From: Mucilaginibacter sp. 14171R-50
Lineage (GTDB): Bacteria > Bacteroidota > Bacteroidia > Sphingobacteriales > Sphingobacteriaceae
Length of the DNA stretch: 64,000 nucleotides
Assembly: GCF_010093045.1 (NCBI RefSeq)
Contig: NZ_CP048115.1
Location: 558,001-622,000, forward strand
Direction of reading: 5' to 3'
Shown: positions 1 to 7,865 of the stretch, one piece after another
Position numbering within the stretch: the stretch's first letter is position 1
How the letters are laid out: every line of letters begins with the position of its first letter
Notes under the pieces: generated by a model
Database searches by the model: none
What the model was told of the DNA's origin: nothing
What the model saw: only the letters and a program-made list of their open reading frames with translations
Made by a program: the position numbers and the translations under genes

Positions 1-498
1 GCAATCGGTAGTATTACAATAGTATCCGTCATCTTTTTTAAATATCAATATGTAATTGTAATACTTTAAACGGTCGAGCCGGCCTTTTTCTTTCAACGGG
101 TAGGTTACAAACTTACTTTGCATTAACGTATGCAGTTGGGTTATGCTAATCATCGAATTGCTTATTGTATCGATATTTATTTTTTTCCATGTGGGGTTTT
201 TACTGAATAGAGAGGGCATTACTGAAAATACAGCCAAATCCTTTTGATTAAATAATATGTTATAAACTTCAATCGTAAGGTCTGTTGGCTTGGGATATGT
301 GGATAAACTTCTTTTAAGCGTTACTTTATGTACTACCACGTCAATTGGCAATTTACTAACATCCAGTAAAACGTACCTATAACCAACTGTGTTACTATTC
401 CTAAACATGGTGCCGGTTAACTTAAAACCACCAGGTGTTTGACCGAATGCATTTATATAAAAGCAAAAAAATAAAATTATTAGTTGAGGCTTTTTCAT
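1..498 (-). CDS. Exported small protein, partial (C-terminus beyond the left edge)
   Basis: An open frame of 166 codons runs from an ATG at 496-498 off the left edge without a stop. The first 20 residues form a clear signal peptide: Lys-Lys, then a hydrophobic stretch rich in Ile, Leu and Phe, ending Ala-Phe-Gly-Gln. I recognise no domain in the mature part. The start lies only 2 bases after the stop of the HExxH lipoprotein at 501-2132, so the two are almost certainly one transcript. The stretch is visibly AT-richer than the housekeeping genes, like the tip of the upstream lipoprotein. The paralogous lipoprotein at 54373-55941 also has an exported small protein directly downstream, but of unrelated sequence. 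A partner or immunity role is inference only. Confidence 0.7.
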   Translation of the reverse strand, partial: MKKPQLIILFFCFYINAFGQTPGGFKLTGTMFRNSNTVGYRYVLLDVSKLPIDVVVHKVTLKRSLSTYPKPTDLTIEVYNILFNQKDLAVFSVMPSLFSKNPTWKKINIDTISNSMISITQLHTLMQSKFVTYPLKEKGRLDRLKYYNYILIFKKDDGYYCNTTDC

Positions 499-500
499 AA

Positions 501-2132
501 TCAAGGTGTACATTTCGTTCCTACAGACTTCCCTTTAGTAACATCCCTTTCATTTTTGTTAAAACCATCAATACTGGGATCAAGAAATATTCCATATCGG
601 GCTAACGCTGTGGCACGATCTATAGGAAAATTAGGATTATATGCAAGTATAGCGTCTCTAAGTTCATTTGTAAAATATTCAGCCATTGTTCTGTGTTCTG
701 GATCACCTAACACCTGCGTGTAATATGAGCCTTCATCAATATAATAATTGTAGGGATCTTTGTTGGCATTTGAGTTAATAACTTGTCTTTTTACAACTTT
801 TATTTCAGGATATTTTGCTGCAAAGGCTGTCGAGCCCAATTTGGAATGTTCTAACGCCAAAAAAGCATGAAGAGCTTCATGATACATCGTTACTAATCGA
901 TATTCATTTGATGAGTTGGATAATACAGCCGGATTTAGATATATATCATAACCTACAGTATGACCATCTTCAAGGCTTCCGGAAGGAAAGTCAGTATTGC
1001 TGCCGTCATAAAAGGTTATGCTATTAGCATTGTTTGAACCGAAGGCTTTCAAAATAAATTTAGAAATATCACTGTTTAAATTAGGCAGCATGGCTAATAA
1101 CTGCTTTGCACAAGGATACTTCGGATCGATCTTGTCAATTATGTCTTGCTCATTCTCATCAGTGCACGGGTCGCCTTCATCATCTTCAACCGGTGGCGGA
1201 AAACCACCGCCGCCACCCGGTACGTTGTTAACCGTTATATGCCCCGGTATTGCCATTGGAATAGGTGGCCCGGTTGGTGGATCGGGCACCGATGGTGGTG
1301 GCGTTACAGGTGGTGGTGGCGGGGCGCATGGGTCGGGTGGCGGCGGCGGCGCGGGGCTGCCGCTGGTCCCCGGATTATTAGGTTCTTCGTAGCCACCTTC
1401 ACAGGTAGTGTATAAATAAGTTGATGAAACGATTACGTCGTTTATCAGAATCTCATCGTACCAGTCCGTACATATTTCTGCTAATTGCACCCTGGTTTTA
1501 CCAGTTGCTTGTGTTTGCGAGGCAGGGGTAACCAGTTGCCCGTTCTTGTAGGCATACCCATTAACGTACTTACCTTTTGGGGTAAAGTAAAGCACTAAAC
1601 CGCTAAAATCGGCATCGTGCTGCCGATAGGTATTGTTTGCTAATTTGCCGGGGTTACCTTTGATGTACGATGAATCGCCAACAATGGTCATGATGTAGGC
1701 TTTGTAGCCTTTGCCATCTTTTAACAGCAGGTACGAACTGCGGGTATAGCTTTTACTGTAAGCCCGGTTGTTGATCTTCCTTTTTAGTATGCTGTTAAAC
1801 TTGCTGTCCGGGTCAACAGGCATTTCTATCACATCTTTGCCCAAACGGGCATATGTTGCTGTATGCTGCCAGTCGGGTTTTACCCATTGGCTCAGGTCAA
1901 ACCCTGTACCGGTGCTGTTTGTATGAACGGTTTGATTGCTGCCGCCGGTAACAGGGAAAGTGCTTTCGTACCAGCTTTTGGCATCGGCAACAGCGGGATC
2001 AGTATTTAACGTGGATTCTTTACTGTTTGTTATCTCTTTACGGCAACCGTATATGATACCGCATAATGCAATAAGGGCGATAAAGGAGAATTTTAAATAG
2101 GCAGAATTGCTTTTAGGATAACGTTTTTTCAT
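501..2132 (-). CDS. Proline-linker lipoprotein with HExxH metallopeptidase-like tip (paralog 1)
   Basis: This 543-residue protein begins with a lipoprotein signal (hydrophobic 15-29, Cys30 in IIYGC), so it is probably anchored in a membrane facing the periplasm or surface. Residues 31-250 form a front module of unknown family. Residues 251-320 are a Pro/Gly linker with runs of five prolines. The tip, about 325-543, carries HEALH at 418-422 and a later EH-x2-MA (His480), consistent with a zinc metallopeptidase. It ends in Cys-Thr-Pro. Paralog 2 at 54373-55941 has a nearly identical front and a diverged tip with the same motif plan. No exact family is recognised. Protease activity is inferred from the motif; a polymorphic effector or adhesin are alternatives. 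Confidence 0.85.
   Translation of the reverse strand: MKKRYPKSNSAYLKFSFIALIALCGIIYGCRKEITNSKESTLNTDPAVADAKSWYESTFPVTGGSNQTVHTNSTGTGFDLSQWVKPDWQHTATYARLGKDVIEMPVDPDSKFNSILKRKINNRAYSKSYTRSSYLLLKDGKGYKAYIMTIVGDSSYIKGNPGKLANNTYRQHDADFSGLVLYFTPKGKYVNGYAYKNGQLVTPASQTQATGKTRVQLAEICTDWYDEILINDVIVSSTYLYTTCEGGYEEPNNPGTSGSPAPPPPPDPCAPPPPPVTPPPSVPDPPTGPPIPMAIPGHITVNNVPGGGGGFPPPVEDDEGDPCTDENEQDIIDKIDPKYPCAKQLLAMLPNLNSDISKFILKAFGSNNANSITFYDGSNTDFPSGSLEDGHTVGYDIYLNPAVLSNSSNEYRLVTMYHEALHAFLALEHSKLGSTAFAAKYPEIKVVKRQVINSNANKDPYNYYIDEGSYYTQVLGDPEHRTMAEYFTNELRDAILAYNPNFPIDRATALARYGIFLDPSIDGFNKNERDVTKGKSVGTKCTP
1273..1885 (-). repeat. Near-identical block shared with 55085-55697 (copy 1)
   Basis: 613 bases differ from copy 2 at only four positions (1467, 1482, 1515, 1525), with 360 identical bases at 1526-1885. 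Sequence on both sides diverges quickly, including the signal peptide and the tip. Confidence 0.95.
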
Positions 2133-2157
2133 TGTGATGGCTTAGGTTGTATTTTCG

Positions 2158-2165
2158 TAAAGGTA
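2158..2165 (-). promoter_or_regulatory. -7 box of paralog 1 lipoprotein
   Basis: TACCTTTA on the minus strand, one base from the Bacteroidota consensus TAnnTTTG, 25 bases before the ATG. The same box followed by CGAAA precedes paralog 2 at 55963-55970, so the promoter core is conserved with the gene. Confidence 0.4.
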
Positions 2166-2264
2166 TAGTATTGTTCTTTTAATTAAAAGACCTTTGATGA
2201 TTTCATTCACCATTTTTAATCTTCATAACACTTTCTTTACTAAATTGCCCGCAATTCTATAGCT

Positions 2265-3251
2265 ATGAAAATATTGTTTGGTATACAGGGTACAGGGAAT
2301 GGCCACATCAGCCGCGCCCGCGAAATTGTGCCCCTGTTGCAACAATATGGCGACGTTGACTTACTGGTAAGCGGTACCGAGGCCGAGGTAAGCCTAAGCC
2401 AGCCGCTTAAGTACCGTTTTCATGGCTTTAGCTTTGTATTTGGCAAAAAAGGCGGGGTTGATAACTGGGCTACCTTTAAGATCATGAACCTACGCCAGCT
2501 TTGGAAAGATATGCACAGCATCCCCCTAAACCAGTATGATCTGATCATTAACGATTTTGAGCCCGTTAGCGCCTGGGCTTGCCGCCTGCAAAAAGTGCCG
2601 TCGGTGTCGCTAAGCCACCAATGTTCGTTCATTTCAAAAAAAACCCCACGCCCGGCTAAATGGAATTACGCCGAATGGCTGTTTAAGTATTATTCGCCAA
2701 CCACGCATCATATCGGTTTTCATTTTGAGCGGTACGACGATTTTATACACACACCGGTCATTCGCAGCGATATACGCAACATGGTAACCAGCAACCTGGG
2801 CCATTATACCGTTTACTTGCCGGCATACGGCGATAAAACGCTGATAAAGCATTTAAAAGAAACCGGTGCTGAGTGGCATATATTTAGCAAGCGTACAAAA
2901 ACCGCGTATAAAGAGGGCAACGTAAATGTTTTTCCGATAGATAATGAGGCCTTTAATAATAGCCTTGCCAGTTGCGCCGGCCTGCTAACCGGCGGTGGTT
3001 TTGAAGGCCCTGCGGAGGCTCTGTTTCTGGGAAAAAAGGTGTTGATGATACCTATGCGCGGTCAGTACGAGCAGCAATGCAACGCCCTGTCGGCCTCTAA
3101 ACTGGGAGTTGAAGTGGTGTACAGCATCAACCACGATTTTGTATACCGCATTAAACAATGGCTGGCCGATGACCGCCGCATTGTGGTCGATTTCCCGGAC
3201 GAGACCGCCCAGATAGTAGATAAAATGGTGAAGCAATACGCAAGGCAATAA
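2265..3251 (+). CDS. MJ1255-type glycosyltransferase-like protein
   Basis: This 328-residue protein starts KILFGIQGTGNGHISRA, the Gly-rich N-terminal motif of GT-B glycosyltransferases of the UGT/MurG type, here closest to the family first named MJ1255. A C-terminal donor-site region contains LTGGGFEGPAEAL and a Gln/Glu-rich segment (RGQYEQQ) as expected for nucleotide-sugar binding. It is probably cytoplasmic or membrane-associated and would transfer a sugar in cell-surface polymer or glycolipid synthesis. The substrate cannot be read from sequence. It is divergent from the lipoprotein gene and stands alone ahead of a membrane protein gene. Confidence 0.75.
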   Translation: MKILFGIQGTGNGHISRAREIVPLLQQYGDVDLLVSGTEAEVSLSQPLKYRFHGFSFVFGKKGGVDNWATFKIMNLRQLWKDMHSIPLNQYDLIINDFEPVSAWACRLQKVPSVSLSHQCSFISKKTPRPAKWNYAEWLFKYYSPTTHHIGFHFERYDDFIHTPVIRSDIRNMVTSNLGHYTVYLPAYGDKTLIKHLKETGAEWHIFSKRTKTAYKEGNVNVFPIDNEAFNNSLASCAGLLTGGGFEGPAEALFLGKKVLMIPMRGQYEQQCNALSASKLGVEVVYSINHDFVYRIKQWLADDRRIVVDFPDETAQIVDKMVKQYARQ

Positions 3252-3374
3252 CGTACAACATCGATATCAAAATAATGCGCGGAGATAATAATAAGCATTG
3301 GCCTGTTCGATTCTTTCCCAACCGGAGGGTGCAGGTAATTATTGCAACCTGTTCAACTCTCTAAATTTTTGTGC

Positions 3375-3382
3375 TAATTTTG
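3375..3382 (+). promoter_or_regulatory. -7 box of the DUF6427-like gene
   Basis: TAATTTTG matches TAnnTTTG exactly and ends 18 bases before the ATG at 3401. No convincing -33 box is visible. Confidence 0.5.
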
Positions 3383-3400
3383 CCCATATAGCCACCCCGT

Positions 3401-4387
3401 ATGATCAGTATTTTTAAGGTATTTAATCCGCTTAACGTTTTATGGCTGGCTATTTTATTGTTCATCCTCCGTATTGGTTACATAGCACAGGTACCTGATA
3501 AACTCGAATTTATTTTTGTTGAACCGTTTGCCCGCCTGCTGGTACCGGTATCTTATGAGTACGCGTTTTCGCCGGCAGCGAATATTTTTTTAGCGGCGGT
3601 TATCATATTATCGCAGGCGCTGTTACTTAATTACCTGGTAAACCGGTTTAACTTATTGGGCAAGCCAACATTTTTACCATCGCTGATGTATGTAACGCTA
3701 ACATCCTTGTTTACGCCATTTATGGTGCTTAGCGCGCCGCTTATCTGCAATTTTTTGGTGATATGGATGCTGTTCAAACTTTTCAGCTTTTATAAAGGCG
3801 ATGATGCAAAATCCACCGCTTATGATCTTGGCATGATCGTAGCAATTGGTTCAATTATTTACCTTCCTTATATATACTTGTTCTTATCCATTTGGATAGC
3901 GCTTATCATATTTAAGCCCTTTAACTGGCGCGAATGGGTATCAGGCATATTAGGTTACCTCACCATCTTCTTTTTCTTCGCGGTATTTTATTACCTCAAC
4001 AACAAACTGGGCAGCTTTTACCATATATGGGCCCCCCTTGGCACCAAATTCCCTAACCGTATCAATATCAATCATTACAACTACCTGGTATTGGTGCCGG
4101 TATTGCTGCTTTTGGGCATGTATTTTTTTAAATTACAGCAAAATTATTATAAAAGCTATGTGCAGGTACGCAAGTCGTTTCAGCTGCTGTTTTTTATTTT
4201 TTTGATCGGCGCGTTATCGTTTTACGTAAAATCTGAATTTAACCTCAATCATTTTTTATTGTGCGCCGTACCGGTAGCGGTATTTTTGTCTTATTATTTC
4301 ATCAGCGCCAACATCAGGTGGATGTACGAAACCTTGTATTTATTGCTGCTTATCAGTATCATATATTTTCAGTTTAACACTTTTTAA
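3401..4387 (+). CDS. Polytopic membrane protein, DUF6427-like
   Basis: The 328 residues contain about nine to ten hydrophobic helices spread along the whole length, with short charged loops and no signal peptide. Length, the start (ISIFKVFNPLNVLWLA) and the helix pattern resemble the DUF6427 inner-membrane family of Bacteroidota; this assignment is from memory of the family and moderate. The role is unknown. It precedes purQ by 45 bases, but purQ has its own -7 box, so co-transcription is only possible, not required. Confidence 0.6.
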   Translation: MISIFKVFNPLNVLWLAILLFILRIGYIAQVPDKLEFIFVEPFARLLVPVSYEYAFSPAANIFLAAVIILSQALLLNYLVNRFNLLGKPTFLPSLMYVTLTSLFTPFMVLSAPLICNFLVIWMLFKLFSFYKGDDAKSTAYDLGMIVAIGSIIYLPYIYLFLSIWIALIIFKPFNWREWVSGILGYLTIFFFFAVFYYLNNKLGSFYHIWAPLGTKFPNRININHYNYLVLVPVLLLLGMYFFKLQQNYYKSYVQVRKSFQLLFFIFLIGALSFYVKSEFNLNHFLLCAVPVAVFLSYYFISANIRWMYETLYLLLLISIIYFQFNTF

Positions 4388-4420
4388 CTTTTACATTCGT
4401 TCAAATTTCAGCGGTTATAT

Positions 4421-4428
4421 TAGTTTTG
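4421..4428 (+). promoter_or_regulatory. -7 box of purQ, 4 bases before the start codon
   Basis: TAGTTTTG matches TAnnTTTG. Only TAGC separates it from the purQ ATG at 4433, so transcription would begin at or within a base or two of the start codon and the mRNA would be leaderless or nearly so. Confidence 0.5.
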
Positions 4429-4432
4429 TAGC

Positions 4433-5125
4433 ATGAAATTCGGTGTAGTAATATTTCCAGGCTCCAATTGTGATGAAGATATCATCCACGTTCTTGAAAA
4501 GGTAATGGGCCAACAGGTAGTGCGTTTATGGCATAAAGACCATGATCTGCAGGGTGCTGAGTTTATTGTTTTGCCGGGCGGCTTCTCTTTCGGCGATTAC
4601 CTGCGTTCGGGCGCAATTGCCCGCTTCTCGCCTATTATGCAGGAAGTAATACAATTTGCGGCAAAGGGCGGCAAAGTATTGGGCATTTGCAATGGTTTTC
4701 AGATCCTTACAGAAGCAGGGCTTTTGCCGGGCGCGCTGTTGCATAATAAAAACCGCAAATTTATTTGCCGCAACATCCACATGAAAGCGCAAACCCAAAA
4801 CTCGCTTGTTACGCAGTTAATTGACCCGCAACGCGCGTTAAAAATACCTTTGGCGCATGGCGAGGGTAATTATTTTGCAGATGCTGATGTATTAAAGGCC
4901 ATAAATGATAACGACCAGGTGCTGTTCCGTTATTGCGACGAGTCGGGTAATGTTACGGACGAAAGCAACCCTAACGGCTCTATCGAAAATATTGCCGGGG
5001 TAACCAACGCGGGGCGTAATGTATTTGGCTTTATGCCACACCCAGAGCGCGCGGCAGAAAGCATTGTGGGTAACCAGGATGGCCTTGCCATTTTTGAATC
5101 TATACTGTCACTGGCAAAAGCCTGA
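4433..5125 (+). CDS. purQ: Phosphoribosylformylglycinamidine synthase, glutaminase subunit PurQ
   Basis: PurQ releases ammonia from glutamine for the FGAR to FGAM step of purine synthesis, working with PurL and PurS in the cytoplasm. The 230 residues are a class I amidotransferase: [11 protein letters not shown] at the start, [12 protein letters not shown], the nucleophile Cys86 in [10 protein letters not shown], and the His/Glu pair in MPHPERAAE near the end. Length fits the stand-alone subunit, so PurL should be a separate gene elsewhere. Its stop overlaps the coaX start (TGATG), implying coupled translation. A -7 box ends 4 bases before the ATG. Confidence 0.97.
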   Translation: MKFGVVIFPGSNCDEDIIHVLEKVMGQQVVRLWHKDHDLQGAEFIVLPGGFSFGDYLRSGAIARFSPIMQEVIQFAAKGGKVLGICNGFQILTEAGLLPGALLHNKNRKFICRNIHMKAQTQNSLVTQLIDPQRALKIPLAHGEGNYFADADVLKAINDNDQVLFRYCDESGNVTDESNPNGSIENIAGVTNAGRNVFGFMPHPERAAESIVGNQDGLAIFESILSLAKA

Positions 5126-5868
5126 TGCTTAACCTGGTTATTGATATTGGAAACACGTTTACCAAGGTAGCCGTTTTTAATAACGACAACCTGCTTAAAG
5201 TACAACAATACCAACAACCCGTACAGGAGGACCTGGATGCTTTTTTAACCGACCATAAAATAGACAAGGTTATTATATCATCTGTAAAAACAGAAACACA
5301 ACCCTGGCAAACCATACTTAGCAATACGTTGCCGGTATTATATTTTAACAGCAATATAACAGCGGGTATTAATAATCATTATAAAACACCCGCTACCCTG
5401 GGCACCGACAGGCTGGCGGCGGTAATAGGCGCACACCATTTATATCAGGGTGCAAACAACATTGTTATAGGCGGGGGTACCTGTATCACTTACGATTTTA
5501 TTGACGCCGGCGCAAATTATTTTGGCGGCAGTATATCACCGGGTTTAAATATGCGTTATAAAGCCGTTAACCATTATACCGCTGCGCTGCCGTTACTTAA
5601 AGCAGATGAAAATTTTACAGCGGCCTATGGCAATGATACCGCATCGGCAATAGTATCGGGGGTACAAAACGGAATAAAATACGAACTGGAAGGCTTTATT
5701 AATAATTACATAAATACAGCGGCAGGGTACAACATTATACTAAGCGGGGGCGACAGTATTTTTTTTGATACTCTATTGAAAAATAGCATCTTTGCCCCCT
5801 ATATTAAAATTGAGCCTTACCTGGTTCTTAAAGGATTAAACGCAGCTATACAACAGCATAATGATTAA
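5125..5868 (+). CDS. coaX: Type III pantothenate kinase CoaX
   Basis: CoaX phosphorylates pantothenate in the first step of coenzyme A synthesis. The 247 residues show the ASKHA-fold phosphate motif IDIGNTFTK near residue 6, the GTDRLAA motif near residue 93, and a second phosphate/adenosine region [10 protein letters not shown]. Length is usual for the type III enzyme. The ATG overlaps the purQ stop codon, and its own end overlaps the next gene by 8 bases, so purQ, coaX, the OM barrel and lptC form one tightly packed operon. Confidence 0.95.
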   Translation: MLNLVIDIGNTFTKVAVFNNDNLLKVQQYQQPVQEDLDAFLTDHKIDKVIISSVKTETQPWQTILSNTLPVLYFNSNITAGINNHYKTPATLGTDRLAAVIGAHHLYQGANNIVIGGGTCITYDFIDAGANYFGGSISPGLNMRYKAVNHYTAALPLLKADENFTAAYGNDTASAIVSGVQNGIKYELEGFINNYINTAAGYNIILSGGDSIFFDTLLKNSIFAPYIKIEPYLVLKGLNAAIQQHND

Positions 5869-7183
5869 ATATATAAGGTTCGTAATAATACTATTCTTAT
5901 TTACTGCAACGGCACTTGGCGTTAAGGCGCAATCTACTGCAACTACCAGTTCGCCATATTCGCGCTATGGCATTGGCGATATCGATCCAATGCTAATGCC
6001 ACAAAATGTTGGCATGGGCGGTATTGGTGTAGCTACCAACCGTATTAATAATTTTAATAATGCAAACTCGCTTAATCCGGCTTCGTACGCTTCAATCGGC
6101 TTAACGGTTATTGATATAGGCTTGTACGGCAAGTTCAATACGCTCGAAAAAAGTGGACAATCGTCGCAAAGCAACGCCAACTTCCGACTTAGCCATATTG
6201 CTTTTGGTCTACCTATCTCAAAACGCTCGGCAATTAGCTTTGGTTTAATGCCCTACAGCGAACTTGGCTATAATTACAGGCAGGTGAGCCCTAACTTTGG
6301 CACCGGTCTTCCGGGCGATACAAGCGCCGTAAACTACATTTATAGCGGTGATGGCGGTCTGTCAAAATTTTATTTAGGTTACGGTTTCGGCATAGGCAAG
6401 CACCTGTCAATAGGTGGTAACATCTCTTACATTTTTGGTAACCTTAAAGAAACTCAATCAACAGAAGTACCTTCATTGGCCGGTGTGTTAAACTCCCGCA
6501 TTGAAGAAGGCAACAGTATAAACGGCTTAAATTACGATTACGGCATCCAGTATTCGGTAGATTTTTCTGAGAAAAAACACTTAACCTTTGGTTATTCTGC
6601 ATCAGCAAATACCAAGTTGAATACAGTTAACAGCTACATTGTCAGCAGTTATTACCGGAATGGCACGGGCGATGAAGGTGTTGCTACAGATAGTATCATA
6701 AACAACCAGCAACCATCTGCAAAAATACAGTTGCCGAGCATAAACCGTTTCGGTATTGCTTTTCAAAACGACGGAAAATTTTTGGTTGGTGCCGATTATA
6801 CCATGAGCAATTGGTCTAAACTTACAGTTGCAGGCGTAAATAAGGGCCTGCGCGATAGCAAGACTTTTAATGTAGGCGGCCAGTTTACGCCCAACATCAA
6901 CTCGCTCTCGAGTTATTTTGCCGCAGTTGATTACCGTTTAGGCTTCATTTACGACCAAACCTACTTACGTGTAAATAATACCGATATTAAACGCTACGCG
7001 GCTACAGTAGGCCTTGGCTTACCCTTAAGAGCTAATAATTCCAGCTTTTACAAAATAAACATTGCCGCCGAAATTGGTAAACGGGGTACCCTGGTAAACA
7101 GCCTGGTTAAAGAAAACTACGTTAACGTACATTTATCATTCACCCTTAATGACAAGTGGTTCCAGAAGTACAGGTTTGATTAA
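5861..7183 (+). CDS. Outer-membrane beta-barrel protein (FadL/PorV-like N-terminus)
   Basis: A signal peptide (residues 1-23, ending VKAQ) is followed by SSPYSRYGIGD and GMGGIGVAT with NNANSLNPASY, an N-terminal pattern shared by FadL/OMPP1-type barrels of Bacteroidota. The remaining sequence alternates polar and aromatic residues with many Gly-Tyr pairs and ends in Phe-Asp, consistent with a barrel of 440 residues. It probably sits in the outer membrane as a channel or secretion-related protein. It lies between coaX (8-base overlap) and lptC (9-base gap). The substrate is unknown. Confidence 0.75.
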   Translation: MIKYIRFVIILFLFTATALGVKAQSTATTSSPYSRYGIGDIDPMLMPQNVGMGGIGVATNRINNFNNANSLNPASYASIGLTVIDIGLYGKFNTLEKSGQSSQSNANFRLSHIAFGLPISKRSAISFGLMPYSELGYNYRQVSPNFGTGLPGDTSAVNYIYSGDGGLSKFYLGYGFGIGKHLSIGGNISYIFGNLKETQSTEVPSLAGVLNSRIEEGNSINGLNYDYGIQYSVDFSEKKHLTFGYSASANTKLNTVNSYIVSSYYRNGTGDEGVATDSIINNQQPSAKIQLPSINRFGIAFQNDGKFLVGADYTMSNWSKLTVAGVNKGLRDSKTFNVGGQFTPNINSLSSYFAAVDYRLGFIYDQTYLRVNNTDIKRYAATVGLGLPLRANNSSFYKINIAAEIGKRGTLVNSLVKENYVNVHLSFTLNDKWFQKYRFD

Positions 7184-7192
7184 CATTGTATA

Positions 7193-7768
7193 ATGCAAAA
7201 CAGGTTAAAACAACTTTGCATTTATTTACCGGTTGTTTTTACAGGCATATTCTTCACCGCCTGCGAAAACGACATTAACAAGGTAAAAGCAATAGCTGCC
7301 GCTGATGCTACAAAACCAATACAGCGCACTACCGGCGTAAATATGATACTGAGCGACTCGGGCATTGTAAAGGCGCAGCTAACGGCCCCCCTGCTTATAG
7401 AGTATGCTACCAAAAAAAATCCTTACCAGGTGATGCCTAATGGTGTAAAAGTGATCTTGTATACACCCAAGGTTACCGAAGAAGCCAATATCATTGCCGA
7501 TACTGGGTATTACTACGGCCAAAAAGAACTTGTTATATTTAAAAAGCATGTGGTAGCTACAAGAAGCGACGGCTCTGTGTACCGGTCAGAAGAGTTGATA
7601 TGGGATATGAAGAAAAAGCAAGCCTATTCAAACCAAAAGGTGGTAATGACAAAACCTAACGGCGACGAAATGACCGGAACAAGCTTTGTAACCGACGATA
7701 AATTGCAAAATCCGAAGTTTCAAAACTCAACTGCCATTATCCACGTTGACGGCAGCCTTGCGCAATAA
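7193..7768 (+). CDS. lptC: LPS export protein LptC
   Basis: LptC is the periplasmic bitopic protein that takes LPS from LptB2FG and hands it to LptA. The 191 residues start with a hydrophobic segment ending in FFTAC (Cys24), so here it looks like a lipoprotein rather than a TM-anchored form, as is common in Bacteroidota. The body has the beta-jellyroll pattern of LptC/LptA: IVKAQLTAPLLIEYA, then repeated short strands with ADTGYYYGQKELVIFKKHV and a final EMTGTSFVTDDKL. It follows the OM barrel gene by 9 bases. The OstA-like gene at 16877 is a plausible functional partner. Confidence 0.85.
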   Translation: MQNRLKQLCIYLPVVFTGIFFTACENDINKVKAIAAADATKPIQRTTGVNMILSDSGIVKAQLTAPLLIEYATKKNPYQVMPNGVKVILYTPKVTEEANIIADTGYYYGQKELVIFKKHVVATRSDGSVYRSEELIWDMKKKQAYSNQKVVMTKPNGDEMTGTSFVTDDKLQNPKFQNSTAIIHVDGSLAQ

Positions 7769-7865
7769 AGGGCAGTAATTTTTACGCAAATTTTTGTGTT
7801 ATAGAATTTTAGTAAAAATTGTATCTTGCGCCTCTTTTTGAGAAATATAAAATATATATAGTTGT

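Noticed and set aside
1018..1392. Gly-rich reading frame opposite the proline linker of paralog 1 (also 54913-55227 opposite paralog 2)
   Set aside because: It is the mirror image of Pro codons; low complexity, no signal or start context, and explained by the real gene on the other strand.
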